The notes under the pieces: model-generated
Seen by the model: the letters and a program-made list of their open reading frames with translations, nothing else
Told to the model about the DNA's origin: nothing
The model's database searches: none
Program-made: the position numbers and the translations under genes
Part shown: positions 18,782 through 27,823 of the stretch, piece by piece
Layout of the letters: each line of letters begins with the position of its first letter
How positions within the stretch are numbered: position 1 is the first letter of the stretch
Source of the DNA: Nanchangia anserum
GTDB taxonomy: Bacteria > Actinomycetota > Actinomycetes > Actinomycetales > Actinomycetaceae
Direction: 5' to 3'
Assembly (NCBI RefSeq): GCF_015240065.1
Contig: NZ_CP060506.1
Location: 1,736,001-1,800,000, forward strand
Length of the DNA stretch: 64,000 bases

Positions 18782-19036
18782 ATGCACATCATCGGCATGA
18801 TTATTGCGGGTGCCATCCTCGGCGCCCTCGCTCGTCTGTTCCTGCGCGGAGAGCAGAACATCGGCATGATTTGGACCATCATCCTCGGCGCGCTCGGCTG
18901 GGGCATCGGCGGCTGGGTTACCGGCAACGTCCTCAACTCGGGCTCGACCGTCATCCAGTGGATCGTCGGCGTCATCGTCGCGATGGTTCTCATCGCGGTG
19001 TTCGTTGCCGTGCGCAACCGCGGAGCTAACCGCTAA
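18782..19036 (+). CDS. GlsB/YeaQ/YmgE-family small membrane protein
   Basis: An 84-aa protein with three hydrophobic segments rich in glycine: GMIIAGAILGALARLFL, IWTIILGALGWGIGGWVTGNVL and VIQWIVGVIVAMVLIAVFV. This is the transglycosylase-associated/GlsB stress protein family, found in membranes and often stress-induced; the biochemical role is unknown. AAGGAGAAG lies before the ATG. A strong hairpin terminator follows. Confidence 0.88.
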   Translation: MHIIGMIIAGAILGALARLFLRGEQNIGMIWTIILGALGWGIGGWVTGNVLNSGSTVIQWIVGVIVAMVLIAVFVAVRNRGANR

Positions 19037-19058
19037 TCCCACCTGGTGTGGTGGGGAT

Positions 19059-19082
19059 GAGGCCGGGCGAAAGCCCGGCCTC
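19059..19082 (+). terminator. GAAA-loop hairpin terminator after the GlsB-like gene
   Basis: A perfect 10-bp GC stem (GAGGCCGGGC and complement) closes a GAAA tetraloop, 22 nt after the stop. It also lies 8 nt past the stop of the opposing trpG gene and may serve both strands. Confidence 0.75.
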
Positions 19083-19090
19083 TCGCGCAT

Positions 19091-19750
19091 CTATCGCGTC
19101 GCAGCGGGCACGCCGCCCGGGCTGAAGTCGCGTGCCCGCTCGCACACGCCGGTCATCCCCAGCCGGTCCAGCCAGCGGGCAAACATGGGATAGCCGTGCT
19201 CGGTCAGCAGGGCCTCAGGATGGAACTGGACGCCCTCGGCCGAGACCTCGCGGTGGCGCACGCCCATGATGATCCCGCTCTCGGTCGTCGCCGTGACCTC
19301 GAGGGTGTCGGGAATCGTGTCGGGATCCAGGGCGAGCGAGTGATAGCGCGTCACCCGCAGCGGGCTCGGCAGGTCCGTGAACACCCCGGTGCCCGTATGG
19401 GTAATCATCGAGGTCTTGCCGTGCATGAGTTCGGGCGCGCGCACGACGCTCGCCCCCGCCCATTCACCGAGCGCCTGATGGCCCAGGCACACCCCGAGCA
19501 TCGGCACGCCCGCGCTCGCGCATGCCTCGATCGCTCGCAGCGAGTCGCCGGCCTGGGCGGGCGCCGAGGGGCCGGGACTGATGAGGACGCCATCGACCTC
19601 GCACGAGGTGATCTTGGCAAGGGGCACGTCGTCGTTGCGGCGCACCTCGACGTCGGCACCCAAACGGCGCAGGTAACCGACGATGGTGTAGACGAACGAA
19701 TCGTAGTTGTCGACGCACAGCACGCGCGCCCGGGGCATCGAGATCGTCAT
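19091..19750 (-). CDS. trpG: Anthranilate/aminodeoxychorismate synthase glutaminase subunit
   Basis: A 219-aa class I glutamine amidotransferase: VDNYDSFVYTIVGYLRRLG at the N-terminus, ISPGPSAP, the nucleophile in GVCLGHQALG, and the catalytic His-Glu in GVQFHPEALLTEHG. Such proteins give ammonia to TrpE or PabB. Since neither is nearby, the choice between tryptophan and folate (pabA) cannot be made; many actinobacteria use this locus, next to the cell-division genes, for a PabA/TrpG protein. ATG at 19750 lies just after a short membrane-protein gene in the same operon. Confidence 0.88.
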   Translation of the reverse strand: MTISMPRARVLCVDNYDSFVYTIVGYLRRLGADVEVRRNDDVPLAKITSCEVDGVLISPGPSAPAQAGDSLRAIEACASAGVPMLGVCLGHQALGEWAGASVVRAPELMHGKTSMITHTGTGVFTDLPSPLRVTRYHSLALDPDTIPDTLEVTATTESGIIMGVRHREVSAEGVQFHPEALLTEHGYPMFARWLDRLGMTGVCERARDFSPGGVPAATR

Positions 19751-19751
19751 G

Positions 19752-19910
19752 TCACTCCCCCACTGTGGTGTCGATGAGATGGAACTCGTCTTGGGCCCAG
19801 GGAAAGACCCACTGGAAGCACACGAGAACGACCGCGGCAATGACGACGAGGCACAGCAGGACCTTGATCCACGTCGGTGCGGGAATGCGACTCAGCAGCC
19901 AGCGAATCAT
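19752..19910 (-). CDS. 52-aa single-pass membrane protein
   Basis: A short gene between sortase and trpG on the same strand. It starts MIRWLLSRIPAP, has one hydrophobic segment (residues about 15-38, WIKVLLCLVVIAAVVLVCF) and a polar C-terminus DEFHLIDTTVGE. The start follows the sortase stop by 3 nt and the stop is 1 nt before trpG, so it is locked into the operon. No known domain is recognised. A sortase accessory role is only a positional guess. Confidence 0.68.
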   Translation of the reverse strand: MIRWLLSRIPAPTWIKVLLCLVVIAAVVLVCFQWVFPWAQDEFHLIDTTVGE

Positions 19911-19913
19911 GGC

Positions 19914-20721
19914 CTACCCCTCCGCCAGTTCCTTCGGAATGCCCGTGTTGCGCGGGACCCAGTGATGCAGCTCCAGGTGGACGATGTAGCGCTGCCAGTT
20001 GCCGTATTCGGGGTGACACGTCGTCATCGTCATGAGCCGTTGCGTGGGCGCAACGCCGGGCTGATCGGGGACCGGCAGCACAACCTGCCCGTCCGTGGGG
20101 GCGACGATCCGATATCTCGTGACGTGGTAGACGAGCCAGGCGTCTTTCGTCTCCATCACGACCGGGTCGCCCTCGCGCAACACGTCGATGCGGCGGAAGT
20201 TCGACCCGTAGGAGCGCCGGTGCGCGGCTACCGAGAAATTGCCGATCTCGCCGGGCAGCGCCGTCGTCGGGTAGTGGCCGGCGGCGCCGGTGTCGAGGAC
20301 ATCGTGACCGGTCCCCTCGCGCACGGGAATGACCATCTGGTTCCACCTGGGCACGTGGAGCGCCCCCATGAGCTGCCCGTAGCTGACAGGGCTCACCGCG
20401 GGGGGCGGGCTCGTGCGCTCGTCGGTTGAAATCCGATTGGGCACGGCGCCGAACAGGTCCTCGACCTGCGCGACCTGCTTGTCGGCAGCGTTGGCGACCT
20501 GCCGTCGGTGGACGTTAGACCTGCCAGAAGGCGAACAGGGCGACGACCAGGCCGGCGCTGATGAGGAGTTCCCCGAACGCCGAGATGACGTCGAAGCGCG
20601 GCTTCGCCGGCGCACTCGCGCGAGCAGAATCGCGGCGAGCGGGCTGCTCCGCCTCGTCCCTGTGGGCGCGGCCGGTGCGTCGCTCGCGACGGGGTCGGTA
20701 CCCCGGGTGCTCCTCGACCAT
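19914..20721 (-). CDS. Class E-like sortase, frameshifted as sequenced
   Basis: Joined length 268 aa. The first part has a basic cytoplasmic tail and one membrane anchor (FGELLISAGLVVALFAFWQV); after a one-base frame change at about 20515 the catalytic domain follows. The essential residues are present: His in NFSVAAHRR, Cys in TMTTCHPEYG, and Arg in NWQRYIVHL. Class E sortases anchor LAXTG-like proteins to peptidoglycan in actinobacteria. The frame change looks like one extra A (TAAC for TAC) in the linker after the membrane segment, so the enzyme is probably functional. It is followed by the 52-aa membrane protein and trpG. Confidence 0.82.
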
Positions 20722-20867
20722 GTTCCGCCTTTCTCTCATCCGCGTCTCAGCCTAGCGGAGGCCCGTGCCTGTCGCCGCGGAGGTGGCGCGAGAGGGCGCG
20801 AGTTTCGGCTATACAATGACAGCGACGTTAGACCGATCTACTTCTTCACTTCACGAGGGAGGCAACC

Positions 20868-21139
20868 GTGCCTGAATCCCGCAAGCGGAAGACCGCGAAG
20901 GACCACCGCCCCGAGGCCGAGGACGCGCCGCTGAACCCGGATGGAGCGCGGGCATGAAGCTGTCGCCGTCCTGGTGGGCTCCCGTCATGGTGACCCTCAT
21001 GGTTATCGGCCTCATCTACATCGTCGTCACCTACATCGCCGGCGCCCAGTACCCGATCCCCGGGATCGGTAACTGGAACCTCGCCGTCGGACTCGGCATC
21101 GCGCTCGTCGGCTTCATCATGACGATGCGCTGGAAGTAA
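20868..21139 (+). CDS. crgA: Cell division protein CrgA, split by a frameshift as sequenced
   Basis: CrgA is a small actinobacterial septum protein that interacts with FtsZ and the septal machinery. The core (20954-21139, 61 aa) has the two membrane segments WWAPVMVTLMVIGLIYIVVTY and NLAVGLGIALVGFIMTMRW with the typical YPIPGIGNWN loop. The expected cytoplasmic N-terminus (MPESRKRKTAKDHRPEAED) is encoded from GTG 20868 in another frame, preceded by GAGGGAGG. The two frames overlap as ATGA at 20954. Restoring one base gives a 90-aa CrgA of normal size. Confidence 0.85.
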
Positions 21140-21143
21140 TCGC

Positions 21144-21165
21144 CTACGCGAGCGTGCTCGCGTAG
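21144..21165 (+). terminator. Hairpin at the crgA end, inside the 3' end of the rhomboid gene
   Basis: A 9-bp perfect stem CTACGCGAG with a 4-nt loop starts 5 nt after the crgA stop. It lies within the last codons of the convergent rhomboid gene. Confidence 0.5.
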
Positions 21166-21890
21166 CACATTCCCCAGATCGCCACCTCCGCCAGTGCGAC
21201 CCCTCCGATGAGGAGCGCCTGGAGGCGGTGGCGTTTGCGTGTCGCCGCCTCACGGGTTCGGCGGATCTCGACAGCGTCGTAGGCGTTGGTCACCTCGGGA
21301 TAGACCCGCTTGCCGATCATGACGAAGCCGCCGCCGAGGATCAGCCCGACGATGATCCCGCCCAGGTGCACCTGCCAGGAAATTCCCGAGACGAAAATGC
21401 CGTAGGCCAGCGTGAGGCCGAGCATCACGGCGAGGGCGCTAATGTCGCCGCCGGCCCCCCGCTGAAGCATGAGGAAGATGGCGAAGAGGGCAAGAATCCC
21501 ACCCGAGGCGCCGATTGTCACCCCGGCGCCGCCCAGCGCCGGTATAAACACGCTCAGCGCCAGGGCGAACACATAGCCGCCGGCCGTCGACACGAGCCAC
21601 ACGCACGCGAAGCGGGCGTGCCCAAACAGCTCTTCCAGCTGTTTCGCGGCAACCCAAAAGGCCACCATATTGAACAGCAGATGCAGGTATCCGCCGTGCA
21701 CGAACCCCGCCGTGACCAGGCGCCACGGCTGGATGAGCGCCTCGAGGGGCGCGTACACGAGCTGCCACGTGAGTGCTCCCGTGGCCGGAATCCACCGCAC
21801 CAGCGTGAGCGTGGGGACGAGAAGGCAGATGAGCATGATCGCCCACGTGACGTAAGGCGTGTAGCCGCTGCGGGTGCGCCACATGTTCAT
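21144..21890 (-). CDS. Rhomboid-family intramembrane serine protease
   Basis: A 248-aa polytopic membrane protein. The catalytic serine is in the GASGG motif of the fourth helix region (TIGASGGILALFA) and the histidine in WQVHLGG. The conserved HLLFNM segment of the second helix is present. Rhomboids cut membrane proteins within the bilayer; the substrate is unknown. It is expressed from the ppiA side and convergent with crgA, an arrangement common in actinobacteria (ppiA-rhomboid-crgA neighbourhood). Confidence 0.9.
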   Translation of the reverse strand: MNMWRTRSGYTPYVTWAIMLICLLVPTLTLVRWIPATGALTWQLVYAPLEALIQPWRLVTAGFVHGGYLHLLFNMVAFWVAAKQLEELFGHARFACVWLVSTAGGYVFALALSVFIPALGGAGVTIGASGGILALFAIFLMLQRGAGGDISALAVMLGLTLAYGIFVSGISWQVHLGGIIVGLILGGGFVMIGKRVYPEVTNAYDAVEIRRTREAATRKRHRLQALLIGGVALAEVAIWGMCYASTLA

Positions 21891-21905
21891 AGGTTCTCCC
21901 TGTAC

Positions 21906-21944
21906 GCGTGGGTCCCCGCTGCACGCGGCAACGGGGACCCACGC
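21906..21944 (-). terminator. Long hairpin between ppiA and the rhomboid gene
   Basis: A perfect 12-bp stem (GCGTGGGTCCCC and complement) with a 15-nt loop lies between the two minus-strand genes. No T run follows, so it may reduce rather than stop read-through into the rhomboid gene. Confidence 0.55.
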
Positions 21945-21953
21945 TCCGAGTGA

Positions 21954-22475
21954 TTAGTCCTCGATGTCGATGTGAAGAATCGCGATCTCGTCGAGCGGGC
22001 GGTCCTGCGGGCCCGTCGGCGTCGTCGCGATGCGGTCGACGACCTTCTTCGACTCGTCGTCGATGACGCGCCCGAAGATCGTGTGCTTGCCGTGCAGCCA
22101 CGTCGTCGGGGCGACCGTGATGAAGAACTGCGAGCCGTTGGTGCCGCGACCCATGCGGACCCCGGCGTTGGCCATCGCCAGCACGTAGGGCTCGTCGAAC
22201 GTCAGGGCGTCGTCGATCTCGTCGTCGAAGTTGTAGCCGGGGCCGCCCGTGCCGGTGCCCAGCGGGTCGCCGGTCTGGATCATGAAGCCGTCGATGACGC
22301 GGTGGAAAATGACACCGTCGTAGAGGGGATCGTTCGACTTCATTCCGGTGGCGGGGTTCGTCCACTCGCGCTCGCCCTTGGCCAGCTGCGCGAAGTTGCG
22401 CACGGTCACGGGGGCGGAATCGGGGTAGAGCTCCAGGGCGATGTCGCCCTCGGTCGTGTGAATCGTTGCCTTCAT
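21954..22475 (-). CDS. ppiA: Cyclophilin-type peptidyl-prolyl cis-trans isomerase
   Basis: A 173-aa cytoplasmic cyclophilin with the active-site signature FHRVIDGFMIQTGDPLGTGTGG, AMANAGVRMGRGTNGSQFF and HGKHTIFGRV. It speeds proline isomerisation during protein folding. No signal peptide. The ATG at 22475 gives the usual MKATIHTTEGDI start. It is divergent from the lysine/alanine-rich membrane gene and followed by a hairpin and then the rhomboid gene. Confidence 0.93.
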   Translation of the reverse strand: MKATIHTTEGDIALELYPDSAPVTVRNFAQLAKGEREWTNPATGMKSNDPLYDGVIFHRVIDGFMIQTGDPLGTGTGGPGYNFDDEIDDALTFDEPYVLAMANAGVRMGRGTNGSQFFITVAPTTWLHGKHTIFGRVIDDESKKVVDRIATTPTGPQDRPLDEIAILHIDIED

Positions 22476-22563
22476 GGGGCTATCGTCGCACGGATCGCGC
22501 CCCGCGTGCATGTTCGCGATTCTCTCGCGCATTCGGCTCGTGTCCGGAAAGGGTGCGCCGGGC

Positions 22564-22569
22564 TATGAT
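22564..22569 (+). promoter_or_regulatory. -10 element for the Lys/Ala-rich membrane protein gene
   Basis: TATGAT lies about 70 nt before the GTG start at 22640. A small stem (TAGGCA and complement, 22583-22606) would be in the leader. Confidence 0.4.
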
Positions 22570-22639
22570 GTGCGAAACAATAGGCACGAGGAAGCAGCTG
22601 CCTAAAAGACGGTGGCGTAGGTATCGAAGGAGCTCAAAC

Positions 22640-23497
22640 GTGGGAATTCCAGCCCTCTTGCGTGCGGCGTGCGGGACGCAATGCCTAGTGAAGGCCAGTA
22701 AACGCTACGTCGCCCCACGCGTCGACCAGCTGCATGATCAGGTCAACCTGTGGACGCCGCGCGTCGTGGATGCGGCCCAGCAGGTCAAGCAACGAATCGT
22801 TGAGGAGGCTCCGGTGAAGGCCGAAGTTGCGAAGGAAAAGGCTGCAACGATCGTCGAGAACTCGGCGATGCTGCAGGGTGCGAAGCAGGATGCGCTGGCC
22901 GTGAAGGACCAGCTGACGAACCGGGCGGCACAGGTGACCGCTCAGGCCGCGGACACGGCACAGTCGCTGTCGAAGCAGGCCTCCAAGCAGGCCGACCAGG
23001 CCGCCAGCCGCGTCGCGGACGCGTCGAAGAAGGCGTCGAAGGCCTCAAAGAAGGCGTCCAAGCGCGCCTCGAAGCGCGCCGACAAGCTCGCCAAGCGTGC
23101 GGGCAAGGCGGCGTCGAAGGTCGAGCGTCAGGCCAACACCCGCAAGTCGCACCGCGGGCTGAAGTTCTTCCTCCTCGTCGGCCCGCTGCTGGCCGTGGCC
23201 GGGGTGGCCGCGCTGCTCTACCGTCGCTCGCAGCCGATCGAAGACCCGTGGGCCGAGGAATACTGGGAGGACGTCGACTTCCGCGGTGGCGGATGCTGCG
23301 CCGGCAAGAAGGCTGACGAGGCCGCCGACAAGGCCGGTGAGGTGGCCGCGGACGCCGCCGATGCCGCTAAGGACAAGGCGGATGAGGTCGCCGACAAGGC
23401 TCAGGGTCTTGCCGACAAGGCTGCCGAGAAGATTGGCGACGCTGCCGACAAGGCCAACGACGTCGCGAAGAAGGGCGCCGAGAAACTCGATAAGTAA
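22640..23497 (+). CDS. Lys/Ala-rich membrane protein with LEA-like repeats
   Basis: A 285-aa protein of unusual composition. Residues 1-170 are Ala/Lys-rich helix with repeats such as KASKKASKRASKRADK, resembling histone H1 or HU tails. One membrane helix follows at about 174-195 (FFLLVGPLLAVAGVAALLY). After an acidic motif EDPWAEEYWEDV and a GGGCCAGKK patch, the last 65 residues are 11-mer-like ADKAxxx repeats typical of group 3 LEA proteins or apolipoprotein helices. GTG start has AAGGAG upstream. It is a single-gene unit with a 20-bp terminator. The function is unknown; binding of nucleic acid, membrane or wall polymer by the basic arm is conjecture. Confidence 0.8.
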   Translation: MGIPALLRAACGTQCLVKASKRYVAPRVDQLHDQVNLWTPRVVDAAQQVKQRIVEEAPVKAEVAKEKAATIVENSAMLQGAKQDALAVKDQLTNRAAQVTAQAADTAQSLSKQASKQADQAASRVADASKKASKASKKASKRASKRADKLAKRAGKAASKVERQANTRKSHRGLKFFLLVGPLLAVAGVAALLYRRSQPIEDPWAEEYWEDVDFRGGGCCAGKKADEAADKAGEVAADAADAAKDKADEVADKAQGLADKAAEKIGDAADKANDVAKKGAEKLDK

Positions 23498-23508
23498 CGC
23501 GTCGAGCT

Positions 23509-23553
23509 AACAGGGTCGGGGCGGGATCATGACGATCCCGCCCCGACCCTGTT
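23509..23553 (+). terminator. 20-bp hairpin terminator, first of a matching pair
   Basis: Perfect 20-bp stem with a 5-nt loop (ATGAC), starting 12 nt after the stop. The inner part CGGGGCGGGATC is shared with the terminator at 25648. Confidence 0.85.
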
Positions 23554-23581
23554 CTATTTGCCTCGCGATCGCCGTGACTCT

Positions 23582-23587
23582 TAGCCT
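23582..23587 (+). promoter_or_regulatory. -10 element for the acyltransferase gene, leaderless start
   Basis: TAGCCT ends 6 nt before the GTG at 23594 and no ribosome-binding site is visible. Confidence 0.45.
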
Positions 23588-23593
23588 GCTTGT

Positions 23594-25639
23594 GTGGCAC
23601 ATGTTTCCCCCCTGTCTCACACGCAGCCCTCACGCTTTCGCTATGAATTGCACGGCCTGCGTGCCCTGTGTATCTGTCAAGTCATGGCATTCCATGCCTG
23701 GGGTATCGGCACCCCGTTGGCCGTCGATATTTTCGTCATCCTCTCCTCGTTCCTGCTGACCTCGTCGTTCCTCAAACGGTTTGAGGCCGGGGTGCTGCCG
23801 AACCTCTTTGAAAGGTGGATGCACTTCTTCAAGCGGCTGACCCCGCCCGTCGTCGCGACGGTAGGCGGCACCATCCTGTTGACGTTTACGTTCTTGCCGC
23901 TGACGTTTCTGCCTGATCTCATCGCGCAGGGATGGGCGGCGATTTTCGGTTACCAAAACTGGCTGCTCGCGGCCGAGGCGGTCGACTATTTTGCTGCCCA
24001 CGATGAGGCGTCCTCACCCCTCATGCACCTGTGGTATGTCGCCATTCAGGCACAGGTCTACGTCGTCGTTCCCCTCGTCCTCACCCTCCTCTATCTCGCG
24101 ACTCGCAGCAGCAGGCGGTGGATCCGTCCACTCGTCGCGGCCGTCTTCGCACTCGTCGCCGTCGCGTTGTTCCTGTGGACGATCCACGCGATCGATCGTG
24201 ACGGCATCTCGGCGGTGTATTTCGATACCCGCTCCCGGGCGTGGGAATTCGCGCTCGGCTGCGTCATCGCAGCTGCGCGACCGTGGGTCAGCCGCATCAA
24301 TCCGCACGTCGCTGCGGCCGCGTGCTGGACGGGGCTGGGTGTCCTCATCTACCTCGGCGTCGATCGCCACGACAGCTACCCGGGGCCGCTCGCGCTCGTC
24401 ACCGTCGCCGGTTCGGGCGCCCTCATGCTGTGGGGAGATCGATGCGCTGCGTGGGGACCGAGGACGCTGCTGGCGCTGCCACCGTTCCAGTGGCTGGGGA
24501 ATCGCTCGTACGCGATCTATCTCGTCCACTGGCCGATCCTCGCCACCTACATGGCGGCGGTCGGGGTGTACCACCTCGGTGTCTTGGAGGCCCTGGCGCT
24601 CCTTGTCATCGCCGTTGCACTTGCCGGGCTGCTAACCGAGCTCGTCGACGATCCCGTCCACTATTCGCGCTGGGTGAACGCGTCGATGTGGCACAAGTGC
24701 GCCGTCGTCGCCCTCGCGTTCGCCGTCGGCGCCGCCGGCATGGGAACGATGACAGTAAAAATGGCCTCGTGGCGCGAGCGCGCCACCGCGCTGTCGGCTC
24801 AGGCCGGCGATGCGACGTACCCGGGTGCGCTCACGCTCAGCAGCACCGGCCCGGTTCCCGACGCGGCAGAGGCTATCCCCGCCCCGCTCGGCCTGGACGA
24901 TCAGTGGATGGAGCTGCCCAAACGCTGCACCGGTCCGTTCGCCAATCCGCCCCGCGTCGACAGCACGAACCACACGAGCTCGTGCCGCCAGCTGCCGCTT
25001 ATCGACGACGCCGCGGCGAACGTCGTCATCATCGGGGATTCCCATGCCCAGCAGTACGCGGCCGGATGGATCGACGTCGCCACGGAACGCCGGTGGAACC
25101 TCGGCAATGACTTCATGGGCGGATGCATGTTCACGACGCCGGAGCATTCCTTCTACAGCGAATGCGAGACGTTGAATGAACAGCGGTTGGAGTGGGTCGA
25201 GAAAATCCGCCCCGACATCGTCATCATGGTCGTCACCCGCACGAGCGAGACGGGCACCGACTACCTCATGCCCGGGGTCGAGGATATCGTCGCGCGCCTC
25301 GATGAGCTGGGAATCACCGTCGTCGGGCTGCGCGATAACCCGCGGTTTGGCTATTCGATGTACGACTGCGATCAACGGGGAAACGTGACGAGCGGTCACC
25401 TCGCCGGGTGCTCGGCAAAGGTCGAGAGCGTCTACGCCGAGCAGATGCCCGACGACGCGTTGGACCGCTTCGCCCATTACCTTCCCGTCGACACCGCCGA
25501 AATGTTGTGTCCGGACGGCGTGTGCTGGTCGATTATCGGCAACGTCTACGTCTACCTCGATCTCAACCACCTGACGAAGGACTACGCGAGTACGCTCGAC
25601 GGCTTCTTCGCCGATAAGACTGCTGTGCTGGCGGGGTAG
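23594..25639 (+). CDS. OafA-like acyltransferase fused to SGNH domain
   Basis: A 681-aa membrane enzyme. Residues about 15-390 form an acyltransferase-3 domain of about ten helices: ELHGLRALCICQVMAFHAW holds the conserved RAL and His, VDIFVILSSFLLTSSFL replaces the usual VFFVISGFLIT, and FQWLGNRSYAIYLVHWPIL is the typical later motif. Residues about 465-681 form an SGNH hydrolase-like domain with VVIIGDSHAQQ and the closing DLNHLT Asp/His pair. Such fusions O-acetylate peptidoglycan or cell-surface glycans. No glycan cluster is nearby. It is framed on both sides by near-identical terminators. Confidence 0.85.
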   Translation: MAHVSPLSHTQPSRFRYELHGLRALCICQVMAFHAWGIGTPLAVDIFVILSSFLLTSSFLKRFEAGVLPNLFERWMHFFKRLTPPVVATVGGTILLTFTFLPLTFLPDLIAQGWAAIFGYQNWLLAAEAVDYFAAHDEASSPLMHLWYVAIQAQVYVVVPLVLTLLYLATRSSRRWIRPLVAAVFALVAVALFLWTIHAIDRDGISAVYFDTRSRAWEFALGCVIAAARPWVSRINPHVAAAACWTGLGVLIYLGVDRHDSYPGPLALVTVAGSGALMLWGDRCAAWGPRTLLALPPFQWLGNRSYAIYLVHWPILATYMAAVGVYHLGVLEALALLVIAVALAGLLTELVDDPVHYSRWVNASMWHKCAVVALAFAVGAAGMGTMTVKMASWRERATALSAQAGDATYPGALTLSSTGPVPDAAEAIPAPLGLDDQWMELPKRCTGPFANPPRVDSTNHTSSCRQLPLIDDAAANVVIIGDSHAQQYAAGWIDVATERRWNLGNDFMGGCMFTTPEHSFYSECETLNEQRLEWVEKIRPDIVIMVVTRTSETGTDYLMPGVEDIVARLDELGITVVGLRDNPRFGYSMYDCDQRGNVTSGHLAGCSAKVESVYAEQMPDDALDRFAHYLPVDTAEMLCPDGVCWSIIGNVYVYLDLNHLTKDYASTLDGFFADKTAVLAG

Positions 25640-25647
25640 AGACCACT

Positions 25648-25676
25648 CGGGGCGGGATCATGATGATCCCGCCCCG
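25648..25676 (+). terminator. Hairpin terminator, second of a matching pair
   Basis: A 12-bp stem CGGGGCGGGATC with an ATGAT loop, 8 nt after the acyltransferase stop. Core and loop match the terminator at 23509 with one base change. It also lies past the end of the opposing OsmC gene. Confidence 0.8.
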
Positions 25677-25694
25677 GACTCTTATGAGCGTCGG

Positions 25695-26120
25695 CTAGGC
25701 CGTCTCGTCGACGACGCGCACGCGATAGTCGAGGTCTCCCCCGCTCACCGTGTGCTCAACCGTGCAGTAGCGCGCGATGGCGTCCTCGGCCTTGGCGATG
25801 AGGTCGCGGCGGGCATCCTCGTCGAGGGCACCCATCGCGGCGACGACCTCCACGACGATCCGCGTGAACTTATTGGCGTCCTGGTCGTGCTCGGCATCGA
25901 CTCCGGCCCATACGGCCGTGTCCTCGCCCAGCACCTTCGTTAGCGTCTGGTCGGCGGACATGGCGGCACAGCCGGCGAGGGCCAACTGCAATAGCTCGCC
26001 GGGATTGAAGACGCCCGGGTAGCGGGACTTGTCGCCGACCTTCACGCTCGCCTCGCCGTTGGTGGCCGTGTACAGACGCAACGACTCGCGCGTCAAAAAC
26101 AGGGGGCTGGACTCGCTCAT
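25695..26120 (-). CDS. OsmC/Ohr-family peroxide reductase
   Basis: A 141-aa protein with the two redox cysteines of the family in LALAGCAAMSAD and ARYCTVEHTV. These thiol enzymes reduce organic hydroperoxides. The first Cys follows the GELLQ helix as in Ohr/OsmC. The start at 26120 (MSESSPLF) has a GGAGGAAT box; the longer frame lacks one. It sits 32 nt downstream of the malic enzyme gene on the same strand. Confidence 0.88.
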   Translation of the reverse strand: MSESSPLFLTRESLRLYTATNGEASVKVGDKSRYPGVFNPGELLQLALAGCAAMSADQTLTKVLGEDTAVWAGVDAEHDQDANKFTRIVVEVVAAMGALDEDARRDLIAKAEDAIARYCTVEHTVSGGDLDYRVRVVDETA

Positions 26121-26152
26121 ATGCCCGCCATTCCTCCGATTCTGTCGTGTGT

Positions 26153-27646
<1,494 letters not shown>

Positions 27647-27776
27647 GGGCATCCTTTCGTGATGGCTGAAATCAGCCGTTTCGCGACGCCGCCATTATCC
27701 CGCCTTTCTCGTTTCGCTCGCCAGACGTGTCACGACGCGGCGTGCACGAGCACCGACCACCGCTGCGAAGATACGC

Positions 27777-27810
27777 ACGTGGGGCCGGGCTCTGCGGCCC
27801 GACCCCACGT
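27777..27810 (-). terminator. Hairpin terminator after the OPA-family transporter gene
   Basis: A 14-bp stem with one mismatch (ACGTGGGGCCGGGC arm) and a 6-nt loop begins 13 nt past the stop of the transporter on the minus strand. Confidence 0.7.
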
Positions 27811-27823
27811 CACCGGTGTGTCT

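Noticed and set aside
22960-23120. Short repeats in the Lys/Ala-rich gene as a CRISPR or tandem-repeat array
   Set aside because: Units vary in length and sequence and stay in frame, so they reflect the repetitive protein, not spacers.
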